Positions 25,422-34,520 of a stretch of 64,000 nucleotides of DNA are shown here, piece after piece. The notes under the pieces were generated by a model. The model was not told the DNA's origin, did no database searches, and saw only the letters and a list, made by a program, of their open reading frames with translations. Source of the DNA: Ignavibacteria bacterium UBA2333 (GTDB lineage Bacteria > Bacteroidota > Ignavibacteria > Kapaibacteriales > Kapaibacteriaceae); the NCBI GenBank assembly GCA_002344895.1, contig DDUR01000053.1, positions 49,322 to 113,321 on the forward strand, given 5' to 3'. Position 1 is the first letter of the stretch. Every line of letters begins with the position of its first letter. The translations under genes and the position numbers were made by a program.

Positions 25422-26880
25422 AGTCAAGAAAGTCAATCTCTGTTAGTGGTCGGCCACAGACACGCTGAATAATCTCAGACGGTAGTTCCGTACGCCCAAC
25501 ATCATGAATGTTAGTTCGCATCCACTCTCGGATCGGCTGGAAATCTCCGTTTGCAATTCGTTCGCGAACGTCCGGCATTTCTGCGGATAATGCCTGCCAC
25601 TGCATCGCAGCGTAGAGTTTTCCTAGCGTGTATGATGGGAAGTAACCGATACCTCCAAACGACCAATGCACGTCTTGCAGACAACCTTCCGCATCGTTCG
25701 GTGGAACTACGCCAAGAGATGTTGACATCTTTTCATTCCACACAGCTGGAATGTCAGCAACCTTCAGTGTACCTGCAAGCAGGTCTCGTTCGATTTCGAA
25801 TCGTAGAATGATGTGAAGGTTATACGTCACCTCATCACTCTCCACACGATTTAATGAGCGTACGATTCGATTGATTGAACGGTAAAACTCCCGTGGTGTT
25901 TGATCTGACAGGGCATCTGGAAATGCGTCTCGCAAGCGAGGGAAGGCCCACTGCCAAAACTCTTCACTTCGAGCAATGATATTCTCCCAGAAGAGGGACT
26001 GCGACTCATGGATACCCATACTAGCACCCTGTCCAGACGACGTTCGCGCTAGATCGGCTCCAATACCCTGCTCATACATGCCATGTCCCGCCTCATGAAT
26101 GAGTCCGAAGAGGCATGACCGTAAATCATGTTCACGAATTCGTGTCGTAAGTCGAACATCCGTAGATGCAAATGACGTACAGAATGGATGAGCAGATAAG
26201 TCAACACGACCTGTTTCGAGCGAAAAGCCAAGTTTACTGATGATGTCTGTTGCTACCGCTAACTGGCGATCAGGGGCATAAAACCTATGCAGCACATCAT
26301 CATTCACCTCGTGAGCGGTGGGTTGAATGTCATTCAAAAGATCAACGGTGCCCTTCCTCAATCGCTCGAAGACAGGAGTTAATTCCCCTACCGTAAGACC
26401 AGGCTCATACTCATCGAGGAGATTATCGTACGGATGTTCGGCTGGACCGAGATACTCTGCCTGACGAAGTTTGAGTTCGACGGTCTTTTCGAGCAATGGC
26501 TGGAAGATTCTAAAGTCCGATGACATTCGTGCTCGTTTCCAAGCATCCTGTGCAAGTGCAGCAGTGTGAGCTGCTTCATGAACAAGATCATCTGGCAACT
26601 TTGACGATCGTATAACGTCGCGTTCAAACGTTGAGACAATTCGTTGTTTGCGCACATCATCAGTTGCAACATCGGACTTTGCACGCTCGACGGCGCGCTT
26701 TGTCTCGTCCGACGTCATAAACTGATGAATGAGTGTCGACAATGTTGCAAGCTGCTCGGCCCTCGCTGCGACGGCTCCGTCAGGCATGTAGGTTTCCTGA
26801 TCCCAACCGAGCACCGCTGCAGCTGACGCAATGTCTGCCGTCCGCGACATAATCGCGAAAAGTTGATCGTATGCTGTCAT
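25381..26880 (-). CDS. carboxypeptidase Taq (M32 family metallopeptidase)
   Basis: A cytoplasmic zinc carboxypeptidase of 499 residues, a normal length for M32. The zinc-binding HEXXH motif is HEAGHGMYEQG, and downstream HESQSLFWEN supplies the third-ligand region of the family. WDQETYMPDGAVAARAEQLA near the N-terminus is also typical. It removes C-terminal residues from peptides, probably in peptide turnover. The gene starts 8 bp after the queA stop and overlaps the SMUG2-like gene at its end. Confidence 0.96.
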   Translation of the reverse strand: MTAYDQLFAIMSRTADIASAAAVLGWDQETYMPDGAVAARAEQLATLSTLIHQFMTSDETKRAVERAKSDVATDDVRKQRIVSTFERDVIRSSKLPDDLVHEAAHTAALAQDAWKRARMSSDFRIFQPLLEKTVELKLRQAEYLGPAEHPYDNLLDEYEPGLTVGELTPVFERLRKGTVDLLNDIQPTAHEVNDDVLHRFYAPDRQLAVATDIISKLGFSLETGRVDLSAHPFCTSFASTDVRLTTRIREHDLRSCLFGLIHEAGHGMYEQGIGADLARTSSGQGASMGIHESQSLFWENIIARSEEFWQWAFPRLRDAFPDALSDQTPREFYRSINRIVRSLNRVESDEVTYNLHIILRFEIERDLLAGTLKVADIPAVWNEKMSTSLGVVPPNDAEGCLQDVHWSFGGIGYFPSYTLGKLYAAMQWQALSAEMPDVRERIANGDFQPIREWMRTNIHDVGRTELPSEIIQRVCGRPLTEIDFLDYVRAKAGRVYGFA

Positions 26881-26888
26881 GTCGTACC

Positions 26889-27935
26889 TCAGATCACCAT
26901 CATTGCATCGCCATAGGCGAAGAATCGATACTCACTCTTCATAGCCTTCTTATAGGCCTTAAACAGATGTTCCTTACCACCAACGTAGGCTGTTGCCAAC
27001 AGCAAGCTCGGTGACGCTGGGAGGTGGAAGTTTGTGATAAAACGATTCGCGATTTTGAATTCGTATGGTGGATAGATAAACTTATCCGTCCAACCACGAT
27101 TAGGCTTCACAATCCCAGATGTCAGGACACTGGATTCGAGGGCTCGAACGACAGAACATCCAACGGCATAGACGTTCTTCTTGGCCTTTAACGCCTTGTT
27201 GATTGTCTCCGCCGAATCCTTGCTGATCTCAAAGTACTCACTGTACATTCTGTGTTTCGTGAGGTCTTCAACTTCGATCTGTTCAAACACGCCCTGACCG
27301 ATGTTCAATGTCACCGTAGCGATCTTCACACCCTTCTTGTCGAGCGCTTTCAGCAGCTTATCACTAAAGTGTAAACCGGACGTAGGGGGAGCGATCGAGC
27401 CACGTCGATCAGGATTTGCAAAGACGCACTGATACGTCTCTTTGTCGTGCTCAGTTGGTTCACGTTTGATGTAATCGGGTAATGGCATCTGGCCAATACG
27501 CTCAATCACTTCGTGGAGATCGCCATCGTAAGAGAATCGAACTGTACGACCACGCGACGTTGTATTGTCGATGATCTCACAGTAAAACTTATTGTTATCA
27601 AAGTAAATTTTGTTGCCGATACGAACCTTGCGTGCTGGCTCAACAAGTACGTCCCAGATTCTTTCAGGAGCCTTGAGTTCGCGTAACAACATCACTTCAA
27701 TTTTCGCATTCGTCTTTTCCTTCTTGCCGAAGAGGCGAGCTGGAAACACCTTCGTTTCATTGACGACAATCACGTCGCCCTTGTCCATGTAGTTGACGAT
27801 ATCCTTGAAATGTTTGTCCTCTGTTTCACCCGTTTCACGGTTGTAGACCATAAGGCGTGAGCTCTCGCGCGGATCGGCCGGAAATTTGGCGACGGCGTTT
27901 TTCGGGACGGAGAACTTGAATTCCGAGAGTTTCAT
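26889..27935 (-). CDS. queA: tRNA preQ1(34) S-adenosylmethionine ribosyltransferase-isomerase
   Basis: QueA transfers and isomerises the ribosyl part of S-adenosylmethionine onto 7-aminomethyl-7-deazaguanine at tRNA position 34, giving epoxyqueuosine. The 348-residue protein has the standard motifs: FPADPRESSRLMVYNR, GDVIVVNETKVFPARL, RRGSIAPPTSGLHFS and ITNFHLPASPSLLLATAY. It is the first gene of a minus-strand operon and diverges from uvrB. A two-part promoter lies 33 bp upstream. Confidence 0.97.
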   Translation of the reverse strand: MKLSEFKFSVPKNAVAKFPADPRESSRLMVYNRETGETEDKHFKDIVNYMDKGDVIVVNETKVFPARLFGKKEKTNAKIEVMLLRELKAPERIWDVLVEPARKVRIGNKIYFDNNKFYCEIIDNTTSRGRTVRFSYDGDLHEVIERIGQMPLPDYIKREPTEHDKETYQCVFANPDRRGSIAPPTSGLHFSDKLLKALDKKGVKIATVTLNIGQGVFEQIEVEDLTKHRMYSEYFEISKDSAETINKALKAKKNVYAVGCSVVRALESSVLTSGIVKPNRGWTDKFIYPPYEFKIANRFITNFHLPASPSLLLATAYVGGKEHLFKAYKKAMKSEYRFFAYGDAMMVI

Positions 27936-27967
27936 CAGAAGCCTGAAGGAAGTGGCGACAAAAACGA

Positions 27968-27999
27968 CAAAAATAGGGCCTTCAGGGCCCCTGTGTCAA
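27968..27999 (-). promoter_or_regulatory. queA promoter (TTG-N21-TATTTTTG)
   Basis: The -7 box TATTTTTG (27968-27975) lies 21 bp after a -33 TTG (27997-27999, read as TTGACA), predicting a leader of about 25 nt for the queA operon. Confidence 0.55.
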
Positions 28000-28092
28000 T
28001 GAATTTCTTCTCATAGATGAAGATTCGGTGGAAATCCTCCATTTGCGAAATCCGCCGATCTGGGCGATGTTGCGGGATTGTCCCCTTCCTTC

Positions 28093-28106
28093 GCCCCTTT
28101 TGCCCC
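28093..28106 (-). repeat. GGGGC-AAAA-GGGGC motif
   Basis: Ends 7 nt before the uvrB ATG, C-rich on the uvrB sense strand. Confidence 0.85.
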
Positions 28107-28113
28107 CTCAACA

Positions 28114-30141
28114 ATGTCATCATTCCAGCTTGTCACGAAGTATCAACCATCCGGAGATCAGCCCAAGGCCATCGAGGAGCTCGTCGCAGGACTACATCAG
28201 GCAGAACGAGATCAGGTTCTTCTTGGTGTGACGGGTTCGGGTAAGACATTCACCATTTCAAATGTCATCGCACAAACGGGTCGACCCACACTGGTGATTT
28301 CTCCCAACAAGACACTTGCTGCACAGCTGTATGGAGAGTTTCGGTCATTCTTTCCGGAGAATGCTGTTGAGTTCTTTATCTCGTACTACGACTACTATCA
28401 ACCTGAAGCCTACGTTCCCACGACCGATGTATACATCGAAAAGGATTTTTCGATTAACGACGAAATTGATCGTTTGCGCCTTCGCGCAACAAGTGCACTG
28501 GTTGAAGGTCGTCGAGATGTAATTGTTGTCGCTTCCGTTTCATGTATCTACGGAATAGGTGCTAAAGAAGACTTTAAGGATCAGCTTCTTGTTATCCGTG
28601 AAGGCCAAACGGTGACGCGGCAGCAGCTGTTACATCGTCTGAACGATATTCACTACTCGCGTAACGACTTTGAGTTTGGTAGAGGTACGTTTCGAGTACG
28701 CGGTGACGTTGTAGATATTTTGCCTGCCTATGAAGATAAAAAGGCCATCCGCGTCGAATTCTTTGGTGATGAGATTGACCGCGTCTCACTCATTCATCCT
28801 CTTGATGGCACCCTGATCGAACGTGTTGGTCACGTTCTCCTCTATCCTGCTCGTCTTTTTGTGACGTCGCAGTCAAACTTGGCGCGAGCGATAACAGACA
28901 TCAAGGACGAATTGGTTGACAGGCTGAAGGAACTGCGCGACCTAGGCAAATACCTTGAAGCACAACGTTTGGAACAACGCACGTTGTTCGACATTGAGAT
29001 GATGAAGGAAGTTGGATACTGCTCCGGAATTGAGAACTATTCCATGCATCTGAGTGGTCGGAAACCAGGTGATAAACCGAACTGCCTTATCGACTATTTC
29101 CCTGATGACTTCTTGTTGGTCATAGATGAAAGTCACGTTACGATTCCTCAGATACGAGGGATGTACAATGGTGATCGGCAGCGCAAACTCACACTTGTTG
29201 AACATGGTTTCCGACTTCCATCTGCGCTGGAAAATCGACCTCTAAAGTTTGATGAGTTTGAGCAGCAGGTTCACCAAGCCATCTACGTAAGTGCAACTCC
29301 CGGTGACTACGAGTTACAACGCACGATGGGAGTTGTTGTAGAGCAGGTCATCCGACCAACGGGACTATTGGACCCTCGCATCGAGATACGTCCTGTACGT
29401 AATCAAATTGACGATCTCGTCGGAGAGATTCGCACGCGCGCGGAAAAGGGTGAGAGGATTCTCGTGACAACGCTCACAAAGCGTATGGCAGAGGATCTCA
29501 CTGACTATCTGCATAATCTCCACATTCGTACGGCCTATATACACAGTGATGTGTCAGCTCTCGAACGTGTAGACATCATTCGTAATCTGCGTCTCGGCAA
29601 CTTTGATGTTCTCGTTGGGGTAAATCTGTTACGAGAAGGGCTCGATATGCCGGAAGTCACTCTTGTGGCCATTCTCGATGCTGATAAAGAGGGATTTCTC
29701 CGTAGCGAACGATCGTTGATGCAAACGGCTGGCCGTACTGCTCGGAACGTGAACGGACTTGTCATCTTTTACGCGGATAACATCACGGCATCAATGAAGG
29801 CCGTGATCGACGAGACCAATCGCCGTAGGACACTGCAAGAAGAATACAACCGCCAACACGGAATTGATCCTAAAACTGTCTATAAGTCACTTGAGGAAAT
29901 TCTCGAATCGACGTCCGTAGCAGACATACAGGCTTCGCGAACACAACGCCTCGCGGATTCAGAGAAAGCAAAACTCAAACGATCGGCTGAGCCGGTAGCC
30001 AAGTTCCTTACGCCCGAACAGCGAAAAGAACTCATTGAACAAATGTTTACTGAAATGAAAAATGCCGCACGTGATCTCGACTTTGAGCGTGCAGCAAACT
30101 TGCGCGACGAGATTAATCGTTTGCAGGCTCTTGACTCGTAG
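28114..30141 (+). CDS. uvrB: excinuclease ABC subunit B
   Basis: The helicase-like damage verification subunit of nucleotide excision repair. In the 675-residue protein the Walker A is GVTGSGKTFTIS, the beta-hairpin region is YYDYYQPEAYVP, the DEAD-like box is DESH, and GVNLLREGLDMPEV is a conserved helicase motif. The C-terminal UVR motif (MKNAARDLDFERAANLRDEI) binds UvrC. ATG 28114 is chosen because MSSFQLVTKYQPSGDQPKAI is the family start. The frame runs back to a TTG at 28078, but that stretch is a GGGGC motif copy (28093-28106) ending 7 nt before the ATG. The 3' end overlaps the next, opposite-strand gene by 29 bp. Confidence 0.97.
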   Translation: MSSFQLVTKYQPSGDQPKAIEELVAGLHQAERDQVLLGVTGSGKTFTISNVIAQTGRPTLVISPNKTLAAQLYGEFRSFFPENAVEFFISYYDYYQPEAYVPTTDVYIEKDFSINDEIDRLRLRATSALVEGRRDVIVVASVSCIYGIGAKEDFKDQLLVIREGQTVTRQQLLHRLNDIHYSRNDFEFGRGTFRVRGDVVDILPAYEDKKAIRVEFFGDEIDRVSLIHPLDGTLIERVGHVLLYPARLFVTSQSNLARAITDIKDELVDRLKELRDLGKYLEAQRLEQRTLFDIEMMKEVGYCSGIENYSMHLSGRKPGDKPNCLIDYFPDDFLLVIDESHVTIPQIRGMYNGDRQRKLTLVEHGFRLPSALENRPLKFDEFEQQVHQAIYVSATPGDYELQRTMGVVVEQVIRPTGLLDPRIEIRPVRNQIDDLVGEIRTRAEKGERILVTTLTKRMAEDLTDYLHNLHIRTAYIHSDVSALERVDIIRNLRLGNFDVLVGVNLLREGLDMPEVTLVAILDADKEGFLRSERSLMQTAGRTARNVNGLVIFYADNITASMKAVIDETNRRRTLQEEYNRQHGIDPKTVYKSLEEILESTSVADIQASRTQRLADSEKAKLKRSAEPVAKFLTPEQRKELIEQMFTEMKNAARDLDFERAANLRDEINRLQALDS

Positions 30142-31378
30142 TCCGAAGCGTGGCATACAACGTTGAAAGTGCTCGGATAGAACTTTCCCACGAATAGTTG
30201 GACGCAATCAGTTCTGCGCCACGATTCCCCATGATCTGTGCCTGATCTGAATGATCGAGTAACCACAGACAAGCGTTGGCAAACTCTTCTGCTGTATCCG
30301 CAATTGTAAGGTGTTGGCCATGTTCAACGTTGAGACCCTCAGCACCTATGCTTGTGGATACAACTGCCTGCTTTGCGGCAAGTGCCTCAAGTATTTTGAT
30401 ACGAATGCCACTACCACTAAAGAGTGGGACGATACTAATAGCATGTTGAGCTCGGAACTCAGAGGCCGACTCAATTTCACCGTGTACGATGATGTTGTGA
30501 CCATTGTGAAGTTGAAGGATTTCTGACCCCGGGTTTCGTCCGGCAATATGTAGGACGGTATCAGGTCGCCGAAGTAGGATGTTGGGGAGCACCTCTCGCA
30601 CAAACCATCGTGCGCCCGCAACGTTAGGTGCCCACTCCATACTTGCTAACAGGCATAACGTCGAATACTGACGCTGAGCATGTTTATCCTGCGAAGCAAG
30701 GACAATTCCTGGTGGAATCGATATCGATGGTGTTGATGGTGCCACACTCGTAAACCAGGTCCGATCCTCTTCCGAGAGTGTCGCTACACCATGAACAGAT
30801 TGAGCAACGGCTCGTTCGAATCGTTCCGTGTGATGTGCCAGCTGTTGTCGGTACCATCGCTCTGGTGCCGACCGCGAGGACTCTTGACTGAGTCGACCCA
30901 TGATGCGGCTTTCGACATTGTGAGCTCTGAGCACAATCGGTGGTGTCGACCTTCCGCTTGTACGACGTTGTTCCGTTAACGCAATTCCATACCAAGCGGT
31001 AAACAACGACTCGCATTGAATAACATCGAACGATTCAGAATCGAGGATTTCCTCTGCCAGCGTATATGCTTCAAGACTCAGGAATCGCTCAATCCAATAT
31101 GACGGGGACGGTAACGATGTATGCAGCGGTTCGCGAGGTAGTAGCAATGAACGGAGAGCACCGTAGACCGTAATGTCCGTCGTTACGTTGACACTGTAGA
31201 CTCGATGGGCAATCCTATCCAACACGTCAGCATCAGTGCGGTGGCGCGACGTGTTAAGCACCAATACTGTCACACGATGACCGTACTTCGTCAGGTGCTC
31301 AAGTGTCTGCCACATCACAACAGCTCCCCCATCCCGTACGGGATATGGGATACGCGGGAGGATAAGGAAGATGTTCAC
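30113..31378 (-). CDS. family 4 glycosyltransferase
   Basis: A GT-B glycosyltransferase of 421 residues. The N-terminal PRIPYPVRDGGAVVMWQTLEHL resembles the sugar-transfer proteins of exopolysaccharide clusters. The C-terminal half has ARWFVREVLPNILLRRPDTV, a VPLFSGSGIRIKILEALAAKQAVV acceptor loop and GAEGL. It starts with GTG, 7 nt after a -7 box (31386-31393), and is divergent from the next glycosyltransferase. The related gene at 49938 has the same architecture. Confidence 0.9.
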   Translation of the reverse strand: MNIFLILPRIPYPVRDGGAVVMWQTLEHLTKYGHRVTVLVLNTSRHRTDADVLDRIAHRVYSVNVTTDITVYGALRSLLLPREPLHTSLPSPSYWIERFLSLEAYTLAEEILDSESFDVIQCESLFTAWYGIALTEQRRTSGRSTPPIVLRAHNVESRIMGRLSQESSRSAPERWYRQQLAHHTERFERAVAQSVHGVATLSEEDRTWFTSVAPSTPSISIPPGIVLASQDKHAQRQYSTLCLLASMEWAPNVAGARWFVREVLPNILLRRPDTVLHIAGRNPGSEILQLHNGHNIIVHGEIESASEFRAQHAISIVPLFSGSGIRIKILEALAAKQAVVSTSIGAEGLNVEHGQHLTIADTAEEFANACLWLLDHSDQAQIMGNRGAELIASNYSWESSIRALSTLYATLRTTSQEPAND

Positions 31379-31385
31379 AATGTGG

Positions 31386-31393
31386 CAAATCTA
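31386..31393 (-). promoter_or_regulatory. -7 box TAGATTTG of the 31378 glycosyltransferase
   Basis: Exact TAnnTTTG, 7 nt before the GTG start at 31378. The mRNA would be leaderless or nearly so. Confidence 0.5.
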
Positions 31394-31416
31394 CGTGTCG
31401 TGCGCTGACGTGCTCC

Positions 31417-31424
31417 TATCTTTG
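31417..31424 (+). promoter_or_regulatory. -7 box TATCTTTG of the 31429 glycosyltransferase
   Basis: Exact TAnnTTTG, 4 nt (CCAT) before ATG 31429. It is back to back with the divergent box at 31386-31393. Confidence 0.5.
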
Positions 31425-31428
31425 CCAT

Positions 31429-32604
31429 ATGCGCGTACTCTTCGTTTCACATTCGAGCGTCGTCGATGTCTATCAGGACAAACTTCGCTGGATTGCGCAA
31501 AACAGCGATGTGGACCTCACTGCCCTGCTCCCAGAGAGATACTTCGAAGGTGGCCGTATAGTAACGGCCCACCGTGGAGATGGCACCTATACTGTTAAGA
31601 CACTGAAAAGTCGATGTAGTACAACGGCCAAACAGAATGCCTGGCACTTTGCGTGGCTTGGCCAGACGGTTCGACGCTTACAGCCAGATATCGTGCACCT
31701 CGAGGAAGAACCGGAGAGTTACGTTACGCATCAAATCATCCGGAAGTCATTAGCGCTGAAAAAGCGGCCCAAGATTGTTGTGTTCTCATGGCGCAACATG
31801 ACAATTCCGTACGATCACTGGCAATGGTGGCATCCGAAACGAATTCTTCAGAACACGCTTCAGCACATGACATTACCACATGTGGACCATCTGCTGGTAG
31901 GCACACATGAGTCAGAACCGTTGTTTCGAAAGGTTGGATACGAGGGCCCCATCCATGTTATTCCGCAGTATGGTGTTAACCCGGAGATATATTCACCACA
32001 CGCTGGTCAACCAGGATTTCGTGACAAGCTGAACATTCCACGAGATGCCATCGTCGTTGGATTTGTTGGACGTGTATTGAAGATGAAGGGGCTCGACGTT
32101 CTTGTTGATGCTATAGCTGGGCTCAATCGGAATAATCTACACCTTGTTGTTGTTGGACGCGGTGACTACACCTCTGAGGTACGTCAGCGTGCAAGTTCTC
32201 TCGGCCTCTCCGATCGTCTACATATCGTTGAGAACGTGCAAGCGTCCGACATTCCGTCGGCCATGAAGGCGATGGACATGCTCTGCATTCCGTCGTTAAC
32301 GATGCCACACTGGAAAGAGCAGTTTGGACGCGTCATCATTGAGGCAATGGCGTGTGGTGTACCCGTGATTGGATCAACGTCGGGAGAGATTCCCTACGTC
32401 ATTGGCAATGCTGGTCTCATTTGTACTGAGGGCAGTATAGATGAGTTACGTGCTGCTATCGGTGCTCTGGCCGACTCACCTGAGAAGCGACAGAGTTTGT
32501 CAAACCTTGGACTTGAGCGAGTTCATACACTGTATACAAACGAGCATATCGCCTCGTCAATCGTGAACGTTTACAGATCACTTCTGCACAAGGAAACATC
32601 GTGA
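31429..32604 (+). CDS. family 4 glycosyltransferase
   Basis: A 391-residue GT-B glycosyltransferase. The N-terminal MRVLFVSHSSVVDVYQDKLRW is followed by a tryptophan-rich acceptor region (DHWQWWHPKRILQ). The donor domain has VGFVGRVLKMKGLDVLVDAI and the E-x7-E signature EQFGRVIIEAMACGVPVIGS. The acceptor and sugar are unknown; the neighbouring methyltransferase, Wzz and polymerase genes suggest a cell-surface polysaccharide. The stop overlaps the methyltransferase GTG start by 4 bp. Confidence 0.92.
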   Translation: MRVLFVSHSSVVDVYQDKLRWIAQNSDVDLTALLPERYFEGGRIVTAHRGDGTYTVKTLKSRCSTTAKQNAWHFAWLGQTVRRLQPDIVHLEEEPESYVTHQIIRKSLALKKRPKIVVFSWRNMTIPYDHWQWWHPKRILQNTLQHMTLPHVDHLLVGTHESEPLFRKVGYEGPIHVIPQYGVNPEIYSPHAGQPGFRDKLNIPRDAIVVGFVGRVLKMKGLDVLVDAIAGLNRNNLHLVVVGRGDYTSEVRQRASSLGLSDRLHIVENVQASDIPSAMKAMDMLCIPSLTMPHWKEQFGRVIIEAMACGVPVIGSTSGEIPYVIGNAGLICTEGSIDELRAAIGALADSPEKRQSLSNLGLERVHTLYTNEHIASSIVNVYRSLLHKETS

Positions 32605-33365
32605 CAGATCATCGCCACCACTTTTATGATCAGTATACCACGGTTCAGACACGAACAACGGATCCTGCAGAGTTGCGTGCAATAGTGCATCGTACGAAGG
32701 TTGATCTTCGACACTGTGTACTACCTCATGTTCCGACGGAAAGAACTGCGCGAATTATGGATCTTGGTTGCGGATTTGGTGCGTTCTTGAGTCTACTTTC
32801 GGACGAAGGATACCAGAATGCTGTAGGTGTTGATATTTCTCCGCAACAAATCGCCGTAGCACATCAACTGGGGGTGACCAATGCCCGTGTAGCCTCACTT
32901 CGTGATGCTTTGTTTGGATCTTCGGGGTTTGACTGCATTACAATGATCGATGTGATTGAGCACCTTACACGAGAAGAAGCCATAGACACACTCAATCTCA
33001 TTTCTGAAGTCCTTCGACCGGGGGGAACGCTCATCCTTCGAACACCAAACATTGATGCTGCCTTTGGGACAGTGTTATCGTTCGGTGATTTGACTCATGA
33101 GCTGCACTTGAACAAACTGTCGACACTCGAACTGTTTGCAACGGTAAACTTTCATTCTGTTGATATATATCCGGTGCCCCCAGTTGGTGGTGGCATACTG
33201 GTACGCCTCTTGAGGTCGATCGTGAAGCCATTTGTAACACTTTCAGAACGTCTTGCCGCGCTCGTTGCTGGCGTTCAGTCCAATCATCGATTGACAACAC
33301 CAAACATGGTTATCGTTGCGAAGACGTCTGTCCAGAGCGAAGCGCAACGTCAATCATCGCGTTAA
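32601..33365 (+). CDS. class I SAM-dependent methyltransferase
   Basis: A 254-residue methyltransferase. Motif I is IMDLGCGFGAFLSLL, motif II lies near VGVDISPQQIAVA, and FDCITMIDVIEHLTREEAIDTL and LRPGGTLILRTPN are the later motifs of the UbiG/Methyltransf_23 kind. In this setting it probably methylates a sugar of a surface glycan or a lipid-linked intermediate, but that is inference. The start is GTG 32601. The last 56 bases overlap the opposite-strand glycosyltransferase. Confidence 0.88.
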   Translation: MTDHRHHFYDQYTTVQTRTTDPAELRAIVHRTKVDLRHCVLPHVPTERTARIMDLGCGFGAFLSLLSDEGYQNAVGVDISPQQIAVAHQLGVTNARVASLRDALFGSSGFDCITMIDVIEHLTREEAIDTLNLISEVLRPGGTLILRTPNIDAAFGTVLSFGDLTHELHLNKLSTLELFATVNFHSVDIYPVPPVGGGILVRLLRSIVKPFVTLSERLAALVAGVQSNHRLTTPNMVIVAKTSVQSEAQRQSSR

Positions 33366-34476
33366 CAATTTCCGCGCTACGATTCCACGAAAAATCCTTT
33401 GCACGCACAAGGCCTCGTTCACGGAGATTCTTGCGAAGGACGGGATCACTCGTTACATCAATCATTCCCTGAGCGATATCAAGAACACTCATGGGATCAA
33501 CGAGTATGGCCGCTGATCCTGCCACTTCGGGAATAGAAGATGTGCGTGAAGCTACGACAGGTATACCACAGGCCATTGCTTCAATGACAGGTACACCAAA
33601 GCCTTCATAGGTTGGCACAAAGACGAGTGCCTCTGCTGAAGCGACAATGCGCTGTAAGCGTTTGTCTTCTACATAGCCCGTAAAATGAATATCATGTTTG
33701 AATTCGAGCGACTCAAACGTTCTCTCCATGTCAGCGAGCGCCCATCCCTTCCGGCCAGCTAACACAAGTGACAGATTTCCTCCGCGCTTACGATAGAGAT
33801 CATAGGCCTGCATTAAACGTTGGATATTCTTTCGAGGTTGAAGCAATCCAACGTGAACGAAGTATCGGCGGCCCGCTGTGAGCTCAGCTCGAACAATGTC
33901 CTGTTCACGTTCTTCTAATGGCTCAAATCCGTCACGAATAGCATTGGGAACAAGGAACATTTCTGATGGATTACGACCGTATCGCTGCGTGACGTCAGCA
34001 CGGGACCATTCACTAATAGTGCCGAGAACCGTAGCCTCCCGTGCTGCCCTCCGGAAGTGATAGTCATAGTAGGCTCGCACCATCCACGGGAGATGTGAAG
34101 GTTCATGCACAAATCCTAGGTCATGGATGACGTTTACACTGGGAACGTGGCATGAGAGGGGCATGAGGCCCTCTAACGAAAGGACGACGTCGCATTTGTC
34201 CCGGCGAACAGCCCGCGGCACGTTCATTGCCATCCAAATGTGCCACAGAATCGGATGGCGGGCAGGCGGGTGGATCACCACTCCCCGTACGTTATCAGCA
34301 AACACAAACGACGGGTCGAAAGGCCTGTCAAAATAGAAAATCCAGGTCGCCTTTGGACGCAGGGTCACAAGCCTGCGGAGAATCTCAAAGGTATACCAAC
34401 CCAAGCCCTCAAGCCGACCAGGTACAAGTAAACGTGCATTCACGCCAATTGTCGTAGACTGAGTGTATGGGTTCAT
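33310..34476 (-). CDS. family 4 glycosyltransferase
   Basis: A GT-B glycosyltransferase of 388 residues. VGLLQPRKNIQRLMQAYDLY opens the donor domain, and PTYEGFGVPVIEAMACGIPVVAS is the family-4 signature; mannosyltransferases of the WbaZ type look alike. It is transcribed toward the methyltransferase gene (56-bp tail overlap) and away from the wzz-like gene, the start codons lying about 44 bp apart. Confidence 0.92.
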   Translation of the reverse strand: MNPYTQSTTIGVNARLLVPGRLEGLGWYTFEILRRLVTLRPKATWIFYFDRPFDPSFVFADNVRGVVIHPPARHPILWHIWMAMNVPRAVRRDKCDVVLSLEGLMPLSCHVPSVNVIHDLGFVHEPSHLPWMVRAYYDYHFRRAAREATVLGTISEWSRADVTQRYGRNPSEMFLVPNAIRDGFEPLEEREQDIVRAELTAGRRYFVHVGLLQPRKNIQRLMQAYDLYRKRGGNLSLVLAGRKGWALADMERTFESLEFKHDIHFTGYVEDKRLQRIVASAEALVFVPTYEGFGVPVIEAMACGIPVVASRTSSIPEVAGSAAILVDPMSVLDIAQGMIDVTSDPVLRKNLRERGLVRAKDFSWNRSAEIVNAMIDVALRSGQTSSQR

Positions 34477-34486
34477 CCGTCGACCG

Positions 34487-34494
34487 TATCTTTG
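34487..34494 (+). promoter_or_regulatory. -7 box TATCTTTG for the wzz-like operon
   Basis: Exact TAnnTTTG, 26 nt before ATG 34521. It supports that ATG over the one at 34467, which would lie upstream of the box. Confidence 0.45.
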
Positions 34495-34520
34495 AATGGA
34501 ATCATCAAGTTACGGAATCC

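Noticed and set aside
28078..28113. Longer uvrB start at TTG 28078
   Set aside because: It would only add the GGGGC motif translated as SFAPFAPS; family members start at MSSFQLV-like positions.
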